This document shows, one piece after another, positions 1-5,089 of a stretch of 7,878 bases of DNA; the first letter of the stretch is position 1, and each line of letters opens with the position of its first letter. This DNA comes from Dehalococcoidia bacterium (GTDB taxonomy: Bacteria; Chloroflexota; Dehalococcoidia; Dehalococcoidales; Fen-1064): contig JAUYDN010000015.1 in the NCBI GenBank assembly GCA_030691775.1, forward strand, positions 1 to 7,878. The letters run 5' to 3'. A program made the position numbers and the translations under genes. The notes under the pieces are model-generated. The model made no database searches and was not told the origin of the DNA. It worked only from the letters and a program-made list of their open reading frames with translations.

Positions 1-15
1 AAGGGGGTTATACCG

Positions 16-171
16 ATGGAAAAACGCAAGGAATATGCCGAGGGTGAAATCATCACCTGTCCCAAATGCGGTGGGGATGACATTGACTGCGAGGAGGCTC
101 CCGACAAGGGAAAATGCCTTACCTGCGGGCTGGAGTTCACCGTCAGGCAGGTCGCCGTCTGGGAAGAATAA
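16..171 (+). CDS. Small zinc-ribbon protein (51 aa), function unknown
   Basis: A 51-residue protein read from the first ATG. Two cysteine pairs are visible: CPKC at residues 15-18 and CLTC at 34-37, separated by an acidic stretch containing one more Cys (residue 25). This is the usual layout of a single zinc ribbon, as in small transcription-factor-like or phage-encoded zinc-binding proteins. The protein is acidic, has no signal peptide or membrane segment, and probably sits in the cytoplasm. The bases just upstream (AAGGGGGTTATACCG) partly resemble the leader found before three later genes, but the window starts there, so a full copy cannot be confirmed. It lies 37 nt upstream of the next gene on the same strand and is probably co-transcribed with it. 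Coding status is likely from the Cys pairs and context; the role is unknown. Confidence 0.72.
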   Translation: MEKRKEYAEGEIITCPKCGGDDIDCEEAPDKGKCLTCGLEFTVRQVAVWEE

Positions 172-208
172 GCAAGTCCTGAATAAGTTGGAAAGGAGGA
201 AGCCGTCT

Positions 209-397
209 ATGGCCGACAAGGACACTATCTTTGTCCTCAGCAGGGAAGATGTCGTCGGGTGCGCCAGTGAGATGGGTATCCCCGAAGAAGCGATAACCGA
301 TGACGTTCTTGCCCAGGTAAAGAAGGGCGTCGAGTGGGGACTGGAATGCTGGTCTGAGGTCGTGAAGGAAGCCATCAATATGGCTCTCAAGAGCTAG
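209..397 (+). CDS. Small acidic protein (62 aa), unknown function
   Basis: A 62-residue protein starting at an ATG placed 9 nt after a strong ribosome-binding site (GAAAGGAGG, 191-199). The same frame is open further upstream, but that extension overlaps the zinc-ribbon gene and has no ribosome-binding site, so the inner ATG is chosen. The sequence is mostly predicted helix, with an acidic centre (PEEAITDD, residues 24-31) and an amphipathic C-terminal half rich in W, V, L and K. There are two cysteines (residues 18 and 47) but no metal-binding pair, signal peptide or membrane segment. It resembles the short helical orphan proteins common in phage-like gene strings. I do not recognise a family, and no function is proposed. 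Confidence 0.7.
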   Translation: MADKDTIFVLSREDVVGCASEMGIPEEAITDDVLAQVKKGVEWGLECWSEVVKEAINMALKS

Positions 398-425
398 CTC
401 AGCTCACCCCCATACCCATTCCTGC

Positions 426-468
426 AGGGGTAACTATACCCAAAATCTGAAAGGAAGGAGGTGAAACT
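426..468 (+). repeat. Leader repeat, copy A
   Basis: First of three near-identical leaders. It starts AGGGGTAACTATACCC, continues AAAATCTGAAAGGA and ends in the ribosome-binding site AGGAGGTGAAA directly before the ATG at 469. Conservation extends well upstream of the Shine-Dalgarno sequence. In this copy GGGTA and TACCC could pair around an ACTA loop, but the other copies pair less well, so the conserved primary sequence seems more important than this hairpin. The distance from the first A to the start codon is 43 nt, against 44 and 42 nt in the other copies. Confidence 0.8.
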
Positions 469-804
469 ATGCCTATCAAGTGGAGTGCTCTCCAGGTCGT
501 CGAAGCGATGAACATGATTGAGGAATACGTCAACCAGGCTGTCGAGCCGTTGGAGCAAGCGAAGCTTGTCGCTACGGAAGCAAGGAAAATCCCCAACCTG
601 CCCGGGTACATAGACCAACACCTGTCCCGTCTCATCAGCGAAATCGAGCGGGTTACGGGTGGGGTGTTGCCCTGGAACCAGCAACCGTATCCAGGGAATG
701 TTCGTGCCGCGATAAGCTCTGTCCGCGAGTCTATCCCAGAGGGAACTGTAGAAGCGGAGCGACAAAAGCTGGAAAACGGCAAACAGCTCAGTCTGGTGAG
801 ATAA
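469..804 (+). CDS. Helical hypothetical protein (111 aa) with C-terminal QLSLV
   Basis: A 111-residue protein with an excellent ribosome-binding site (AAGGAGGTGA) ending 5 nt before the ATG. Residues 1-60 look helical and charged, with heptad-like spacing that could form a short coiled coil. A central proline/glycine segment (GGVLPWNQQPYPGN, about residues 64-77) is followed by another charged helix. The last residues are QLSLVR; QLSLV (106-110) closely resembles the QL[S/D]LF peptide by which many DNA-replication and repair proteins bind the beta sliding clamp, here with Val for the final Phe. No enzyme motif, signal peptide or membrane helix is visible. It is in an operon-like string and has its own copy of the conserved leader. 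I do not recognise the family; a role around DNA replication is only an inference from the terminal motif. Confidence 0.72.
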   Translation: MPIKWSALQVVEAMNMIEEYVNQAVEPLEQAKLVATEARKIPNLPGYIDQHLSRLISEIERVTGGVLPWNQQPYPGNVRAAISSVRESIPEGTVEAERQKLENGKQLSLVR

Positions 805-829
805 CGGAGCCAGTTATGCCGGTAATTGA

Positions 830-873
830 AGGGGTTACTATGCCCAAAATCTGAGAGGAAAGGAGTAAGAAAC
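830..873 (+). repeat. Leader repeat, copy B
   Basis: Second leader copy: AGGGGTTACTATGCCC, then AAAATCTGAGAGGA and the ribosome-binding site AAGGAG, ending at the ATG at 874. Over the first 24 positions it differs from copy A at two positions and from copy C at three. The bases TTGA immediately upstream (826-829) are also shared with copy C. Confidence 0.8.
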
Positions 874-1353
874 ATGACAGGTCAGCTTGGTTTATTTGAC
901 GAAGTGAAGCTTGCCGAGCCTGAGCCGACTACTACGGTGAGACTGGGACGTAAGGCCGCCCAGATACCGCTTCGCAAGAAGCGGCGGGAAGCCATAAAGC
1001 GCCTTATGGAGATACTGGAAGAGCTGGAAGGGAAGGACATCTACATCGGTTCTTATGATGCCGGCGGACGGCACTTCTGGCTCGATAACCTGAAACTCAC
1101 CAGGCTTCAGCTGGAATGGCATCCCAGCAGGCTCAAAAGCGACCAGACCTATATTCCCAGCGTCATCGTTCTCCGGGGAAGCAGGTCAGCTTGCGTCAGG
1201 ATATTCACCGATTACCTGGTAGCCGTTCGTGAGCAGGAATACCAGGGATACTGGCATTATCTACTGGACTTCCATAACGGCTTCTGGCAAAGCCCGATAG
1301 ACAACTTCAGGTCACATTACGCCTGCCTGCACATAACCAGGTTCAAGGACTAA
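874..1353 (+). CDS. Hypothetical protein (159 aa) with N-terminal QLGLF
   Basis: A 159-residue protein. The ATG at 874 is chosen over an upstream in-frame ATG at 826 because AAGGAG lies 8 nt before it and because the upstream codons are the conserved leader repeat. Residues 4-8 are QLGLF, a good match to the beta-clamp-binding consensus QL(S/D)LF, followed by acidic residues. Residues about 23-50 are strongly basic (RKKRREAIKR) and likely form a helix that could touch nucleic acid. The remainder is rich in aromatic residues (W, Y, F) and looks like a compact alpha/beta domain, with no catalytic motif that I recognise. It is soluble, with no signal peptide. Neighbours are other small unrecognised proteins that share its leader. 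A DNA-associated role is plausible but inferred only from the terminal peptide and the basic helix. Confidence 0.75.
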   Translation: MTGQLGLFDEVKLAEPEPTTTVRLGRKAAQIPLRKKRREAIKRLMEILEELEGKDIYIGSYDAGGRHFWLDNLKLTRLQLEWHPSRLKSDQTYIPSVIVLRGSRSACVRIFTDYLVAVREQEYQGYWHYLLDFHNGFWQSPIDNFRSHYACLHITRFKD

Positions 1354-1374
1354 AAGCACAATCCTAGTTTTTGA

Positions 1375-1416
1375 AGGGGTAACTATAACCAAAATCTGGA
1401 AAGAAAGGAGGTGAAA
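1375..1416 (+). repeat. Leader repeat, copy C
   Basis: Third leader copy: AGGGGTAACTATAACC, then AAAATCTGGAAAGA and the ribosome-binding site AAGGAGGTGA before the TTG at 1417. Within the first 24 positions the only difference from copy A is one base (ATACCC to ATAACC). That change removes a G-C pair from the possible GGGTA/TACCC hairpin, which argues against this stem being the conserved feature. Confidence 0.8.
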
Positions 1417-1908
1417 TTGACAACTGAAAAGCAAGTTGAGAAAGGCATTGAGGAAATTGTTGGTGTTTTTACAGACCCTATCCTTGTCTTTCCCGGGGGC
1501 TGGGGAGATACACTCCCCGAAAGGCTAAAACAAGCCATCACCATGGAGCGCCTGATGATGAACGTGGAGGCGCTCAAGACAGGGAAAATGAGCGGTACTG
1601 ACGCCGAAGCCTGCGCCTATTTGATGACGGTTTCTTTAACTCAGCCGATAGACAGCGACTGGACCCAGATCTACCTTTACATCGCTACTCGGGTTTACCG
1701 GCGACAGGGCTGGGGCAGCATGCCATCGGATATTGCCGTGGATAAACTCGATGATGAGCAGATGAGAGACCTTAATCGGCTCAAGGACTGGATTTACCGA
1801 ACACGTACCACAGTGAGATTAGAGCGCGACAGAGCCGAGAGGCGGCAGAAGAGAGAGGAAGAGGCAGCCACAAGAGAAGTAGAACAGCCAGCACTGTTTG
1901 AGTTCTAG
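1417..1908 (+). CDS. Hypothetical protein (163 aa) with C-terminal QPALF; has a broken paralogue nearby
   Basis: A 163-residue protein. TTG at 1417 is chosen as start. The in-frame GTG at 1411 is part of the ribosome-binding site AAGGAGGTGA itself, whereas TTG lies at normal spacing and at the same distance from the leader repeat as the starts of the two genes before it. Residues about 24-32 form a glycine/proline-rich loop (VFPGGWGD). A helical middle follows, then a conserved core around residues 71-132 containing SLTQPIDSDW and QIYLY. Next is a long charged helix (about 128-155, rich in R and E), and the protein ends QPALFEF. QPALF (157-161) fits the looser clamp-binding form QxxLF. A diverged, broken copy lies on the opposite strand at 2379-2744; the two share about half of 62 aligned residues without gaps, and both keep QPALF. 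Family and function are unrecognised. Confidence 0.78.
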   Translation: MTTEKQVEKGIEEIVGVFTDPILVFPGGWGDTLPERLKQAITMERLMMNVEALKTGKMSGTDAEACAYLMTVSLTQPIDSDWTQIYLYIATRVYRRQGWGSMPSDIAVDKLDDEQMRDLNRLKDWIYRTRTTVRLERDRAERRQKREEEAATREVEQPALFEF

Positions 1909-1910
1909 AA

Positions 1911-1944
1911 GGGGGACTGGGCTAACACCCAGTCCCCCTTTTTT
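1911..1944 (+). terminator. Intrinsic terminator of the plus-strand small-gene unit
   Basis: A perfect 11-bp stem (GGGGGACTGGG at 1911-1921 with CCCAGTCCCCC at 1928-1938), a 6-nt loop and a run of six T (1939-1944). It starts 3 nt after the stop codon of the 163-aa gene. This is a textbook rho-independent terminator and marks the end of the small-gene transcript. Confidence 0.95.
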
Positions 1945-1999
1945 GTATCTAATCACACTAAACAAGCAAATGTGACCCCTGCGTTAGGAAACTTCACCA

Positions 2000-2028
2000 T
2001 TGACAGTTTGGAGTGAATGGTTTATCTT
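2000..2028 (+). promoter_or_regulatory. Sigma-70-like promoter for the DUF5679-like gene
   Basis: A perfect -35 hexamer TTGACA (2000-2005), a 17-nt spacer and a -10 hexamer TATCTT (2023-2028, 4 of 6 consensus bases). It sits between the upstream terminator and the ribosome-binding site of the next gene, where a promoter is needed. Transcription would start near 2035, giving a very short leader. Prediction from sequence only. Confidence 0.62.
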
Positions 2029-2052
2029 CGTAACAAGAAAGGAGGTGAACAC

Positions 2053-2193
2053 ATGCAAGCATACTGTGTGAAATGTAAGGCTAAGAAGGAAATAAAGAAT
2101 GCCAAGGCCATCACGATGAAGAATAAGAGACCTGCTACCCAAGGAACCTGTCCGACCTGCGGCACCAAGATGTTCAGAATAGGAAAGAGCTAA
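2053..2193 (+). CDS. DUF5679-like small zinc-ribbon protein (46 aa)
   Basis: A 46-residue basic protein with a near-ideal ribosome-binding site (AAAGGAGGTGA, 2038-2048) 4 nt before the ATG. It has two CxxC pairs, CVKC (residues 5-8) and CPTC (33-36), separated by a lysine-rich stretch with TMKN and RPATQGTC, and ends in KMFRIGKS. This arrangement is what I recall of the DUF5679 family, a very short zinc ribbon of unknown function found in Chloroflexota and other lineages. Similar ribbons occur in ribosome- and nucleic-acid-associated proteins, which would suit the basic charge, but no role is established here. It has its own promoter and is separated from the upstream block by a terminator, so it is a single-gene transcript. 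The family match is from memory of its pattern. Confidence 0.85.
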   Translation: MQAYCVKCKAKKEIKNAKAITMKNKRPATQGTCPTCGTKMFRIGKS

Positions 2194-2226
2194 TCCTCGC
2201 TACGGTTGATGGTATCAAGTCAGACA

Positions 2227-2266
2227 TAGGGCTGGGTATGTCAGTGCGCGAAATATCCAGCCCTTA
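2227..2266 (+). terminator. Hairpin after the DUF5679-like gene, possible terminator
   Basis: An imperfect inverted repeat, TAGGGCTGGGTAT (2227-2239) against ATATCCAGCCCTTA (2253-2266). It pairs over about 12 bp with one G-U pair and one bulge, around a 13-nt loop. It starts 33 nt after the stop codon. No T-run follows, so it may be a 3'-end stabilising hairpin or a rho-dependent end rather than a classical intrinsic terminator. Confidence 0.4.
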
Positions 2267-2378
2267 CTGATCACGATCTGGACAATTGTGCAGAGTGGGT
2301 GCGGAGACCCGCTGTACATCTGGGGACTTCACTGACATCACTTGTGTCAGCTTGCGGATGGCGAGTGACGTGAACCAG

Positions 2379-2744
2379 CTACGGTAATCGCACAGGCTTG
2401 AGACGCCGGTTGACCTTCTCAACACTGAACAACGCAGGTTGGAACCGGCCGCCGAGCCACGTCATGGTGCCATGGTATTCCTCATGCCTCCGGTTGATCA
2501 TAATGCCGAGCTGCCATCTTTCGGTTCGTTTCATTTCCTGCCTGGTCATAGTGCGTCGGCGGTAAAGCCATTCCTTGAGATGGTTCAGGTCAGCCATTTG
2601 CTAGTCAGTTAGCGATTCTACCCGAATGTCATCAGGTATTTTGCCCTTTTGCCAACGGGTGTGCGTCTTATTAACTACATAGACGTAAATCTGGCTCCAG
2701 TCGTTGTCCATCGGTGCTGTCAGTGAAGCCGTGTTGAGGAAGAG
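2379..2744 (-). pseudogene. Broken inverted paralogue of the 163-aa QPALF protein
   Basis: Read on the minus strand, this frame gives TASLTAPMDNDW, QIYVYV, then an in-frame TAG (2603-2601), then QMADLNHLKEWLYRRRT and, near the end, QPALF. Aligned without gaps to residues 71-132 of the protein encoded at 1417-1908, about 32 of 62 positions are identical, and the TAG stands where the intact gene has a Glu codon (GAG). Upstream of about 2744 the similarity fades, so the N-terminal half is missing or replaced. Downstream, the charged linker has diverged but QPALF is retained, followed by a different C-terminal tail. The part after the amber codon could be read from an ATG at 2597 (72 aa), but no ribosome-binding site is evident before it. 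This is best described as a decayed second copy in inverted orientation. Stop-codon readthrough is a less likely alternative. Confidence 0.72.
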
Positions 2745-3036
2745 AGGGTAAAGTGGCAGAAAGTCGGGATGAGAGCTAAGGATATTGTTTGGATAGAGGA
2801 AGCATCAAGGGCGTTGGAGTGAGAGCCAATCAAACTGGAATTCTTAGAGGAAGCACTTGAGCCTAAAAGGATTGACTTGGATGGTAAGAGCGTATACGAT
2901 AAAACTAGACGAATTTCCACAAGTGCTTCAGTATACCCAACCTGTGTAAACCTGAATAGCGCTTTGAGAACTATTTTGAGGTGAGTTAATAAACAACCTC
3001 TTTTCTGTTTATTTGTGAAAACAAGATTAGCAATTC
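2745..3036. other. Stretch without a supported gene; short repeats and a possible gene remnant
   Basis: No convincing intact gene is seen here. On the plus strand one frame (2727-2984) reads as fairly protein-like text, interrupted once by TGA at 2820-2822. After the stop it continues with EPIKLEFLEEALEPKRIDLD and ends at TGA 2982-2984; it has no clear ribosome-binding site and no recognised family. The stretch also holds an 11-nt direct repeat, TAGAGGAAGCA (2794-2804 and 2845-2855), and a 10-bp inverted repeat, GAAGCACTTG/CAAGTGCTTC (2850-2859 and 2920-2929). Near the end of the minus-strand reductase gene, ATAAACA and TGTTTAT can form an A/T-rich 7-bp hairpin without a T-run. Overall it resembles a decayed accessory region. 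Confidence 0.45.
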
Positions 3037-5019
3037 TTAAATTCTTCTGGCTATCTCATTAGCTGCCCAGATAGCTTCTTTAATATCTCCCACTTTTGCA
3101 GAATCACCGATGTTGTAAACTTCCGGTCTTTTGGTTTTTATCATTTCAAAAAGGGTATTGTTGGGAGTGCGTTCCCGTGAAATGATCAGGGTATCATATG
3201 GGATTGTTAGTTTCCTGCCGTCGCCGTCCACTGCTTTAATACCCTCAGTGGTGATATCTTCAATTTCACAATGATAGAGTATCTGAACATTTTTTACCCG
3301 TTGCTGGTGGGGTAATTCCCGTACGGCATTGATATCGGTGAGCCTGCGGAAGGCGTACCAGCGGCGTGCTCCGGGGTAGTCTCTTGCCAGGGTTTCTTCT
3401 CCTCCCCGCCCTATCATCACGATATCCTTCCCGGCCTCCGCCAGAGAAAGGGCGAGTTCCGCCGCTACCAGCCCCCAGATAACAACTTTCTGACCGATGG
3501 CGCGTTGATTGTTGCAGGCTTCGATGTGGTCCATCACTCCCGGTTTTCCTTGCGCCACCGCAGGTACTGCCATTGAAGAACCGGTGGCAATAATTACCAC
3601 ATCCGGTTTGATTTCTTCTATATCTTTTTCTGTTGCTTCTTTACAAACTCGAACATCAACAGACAGTTTCCTCATCTGAGTGCCAAGGTAGTCGATGATA
3701 TTCTGAAACTCGGATGTAATTGTTGTCCGGGCTAAAGCTAGAACCATACCTCCAAGCTCGTGTGATTTTTCCAGGAGAGTGACCATGTGTCCACGCAGGG
3801 TGGCTATTCTGGCAGCTTCCATACCACCCACACCGCCACCAATTACAAGTACCTTTTTTGGTATATCTGCAGGTATCATAGGGATTGGCTGGTCTTGCAC
3901 ATCGTAGTTCACTGGGCAGGGTCGCCCGCACCCCCCGAGACATCCGATGCACTTCCTGATTTCATCAGATTTGCCTTCAGCATATTTCCGCGGCGCCTCT
4001 GGATCTGCCGTTATCAGTCTCCCGAAATAGATAATATCCGCTTTCTTTTCCTGTAAGAATCTCTCCGCCATGTTGAAATCGAAGATTGCTCCCACTCCAA
4101 TCACCGGCTTCGCGGTCGCCTTTTTCACTGCTTCAGCGTGGTGAATATAAATTCCTCTGGGGTAGTAGAGTGGGATCGTAATGCCCTCCGGAGCATGGGT
4201 AATCGAGCCTTGAGAAACATCGAAGCAGTCCACGCCCGCTTCCTCAAGCGCCGGAACAACATATTCCATCGTATCTTTTAGCTGTATTCCCCGCGGACCC
4301 AGCAGTTCGTCAGCGCTGAGCCGCGCCAGGACCGGATAGTCCTTTCCTACTGCCATGCGTATCTTTTTTACCGTCTGTATGGCGAAACGCAGCCGGTTTG
4401 TCCAGTTCCCCCCGTAGGCGTCAGTTCGCCTGTTGTAAAAAGGAGAGATGGTCGAACAATGCAGAGTCGCTCCGCCATGGGCACAGTGGAGTTCGACGCA
4501 GTCTATGCCTGCAGCTTTTGCCCTTGCCGCTGTTGCAGCAACATCATCCTCCAGTTTTTCGAATTCGATTTCGGTAAGCTCACGCACCGTAAGACGCCTG
4601 CCCATGAGGATTCCGGTTGGGTCACGCGGATGTAAGTCATCAGGGAATGGGTTTTGTGATGGCCCAATACCACCCATGGGCCCTATCACAGCTATTTGGA
4701 CTCCTATCCTTGCCCCGTGGCCATGAATGGCATGAGCAAGCTTGGTAAAGCCAGGTATAAACTTATCATCGTAGAGTGAAAGACCGGGTACCCTACCCAT
4801 AATCTGCATGAGGAGTTCTCTGCCAAAAGTGGTAGGACTTATGGCACCGGTCATAATAAAACCGGCACCACCCTTTGCTCTTGTTTCGAACCACCGTATC
4901 GTGAGGTCGTTTACTGCCCCCTCTTCTCCGACGGGGTTGTTCAGAAAGGGTGCCATACCGATGCGATTCTTGAGTTTCATACCGTTTATTTCGATGGGCT
5001 GCATAATCAGCTTTTCCAT
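3037..5019 (-). CDS. OYE-family FMN/4Fe-4S/FAD oxidoreductase (2,4-dienoyl-CoA reductase / BaiCD-like)
   Basis: A 660-residue flavoenzyme of the NADH:flavin oxidoreductase family, whose members reduce activated C=C bonds such as those of dienoyl-CoAs or bile-acid and steroid enones. The start is ATG 5019, preceded by GAAGGAG; the longer open frame overlaps the upstream gene. Residues 1-350 form the FMN-binding TIM barrel, with ELHCAHGG at 176-183 and SPFYNRRTDAYGG at 192-204. A 4Fe-4S site follows (C357, C360, C364, C368), with unusually close spacing before the last Cys. The FAD Rossmann motif is GGGVGG (394-399), with Glu417 suited to the ribose. An ATG motif lies at 478-480 and the terminal FAD motif NIGDSAKVG at 636-644. 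The second dinucleotide motif is degenerate (VVIWGLVAAE, 512-521). In classical members Tyr follows the HG of the active-site segment; here it is Gly183. The length matches FadH-type enzymes. It lies 70 nt downstream of the metallo-hydrolase gene and is probably co-transcribed. Family is certain, substrate unknown. Confidence 0.93.
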   Translation of the reverse strand: MEKLIMQPIEINGMKLKNRIGMAPFLNNPVGEEGAVNDLTIRWFETRAKGGAGFIMTGAISPTTFGRELLMQIMGRVPGLSLYDDKFIPGFTKLAHAIHGHGARIGVQIAVIGPMGGIGPSQNPFPDDLHPRDPTGILMGRRLTVRELTEIEFEKLEDDVAATAARAKAAGIDCVELHCAHGGATLHCSTISPFYNRRTDAYGGNWTNRLRFAIQTVKKIRMAVGKDYPVLARLSADELLGPRGIQLKDTMEYVVPALEEAGVDCFDVSQGSITHAPEGITIPLYYPRGIYIHHAEAVKKATAKPVIGVGAIFDFNMAERFLQEKKADIIYFGRLITADPEAPRKYAEGKSDEIRKCIGCLGGCGRPCPVNYDVQDQPIPMIPADIPKKVLVIGGGVGGMEAARIATLRGHMVTLLEKSHELGGMVLALARTTITSEFQNIIDYLGTQMRKLSVDVRVCKEATEKDIEEIKPDVVIIATGSSMAVPAVAQGKPGVMDHIEACNNQRAIGQKVVIWGLVAAELALSLAEAGKDIVMIGRGGEETLARDYPGARRWYAFRRLTDINAVRELPHQQRVKNVQILYHCEIEDITTEGIKAVDGDGRKLTIPYDTLIISRERTPNNTLFEMIKTKRPEVYNIGDSAKVGDIKEAIWAANEIARRI

Positions 5020-5089
5020 TATGATTCGCTCCTTCGATAGTGAAATCAGAACCGGAAGACGGTTTTTTCTTCCGTGGGCAGGAATATCC

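Noticed and set aside
35..208. N-terminal extension of the 62-aa protein to an ATG at 35
   Set aside because: It overlaps the zinc-ribbon gene in another frame and lacks a ribosome-binding site, while the ATG at 209 has a strong one.
426..1416. The repeated leaders as a CRISPR array
   Set aside because: The copies are about 400-550 nt apart with genes between them, each immediately before a start codon; there are no spacers of CRISPR size and no cas genes.
2872..2900. Promoter-like TTGACT, 17-nt spacer, TACGAT on the plus strand
   Set aside because: The hexamers are fair but no intact plus-strand gene follows; the next gene downstream is convergent.
2978..3024. GAGGT/ACCTC and ATAAACA/TGTTTAT inverted repeats as a terminator of the reductase gene
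   Set aside because: The stems are only 5 and 7 bp and mostly A/T, the two overlap each other, and no T-run follows on the minus strand.
5048..5073. Hairpin CGGAAG/CTTCCG between the metallo-hydrolase and reductase genes as a terminator
   Set aside because: The stem is 6 bp with the A/T run inside the loop rather than after the stem, and the 70-nt gap is compatible with co-transcription.
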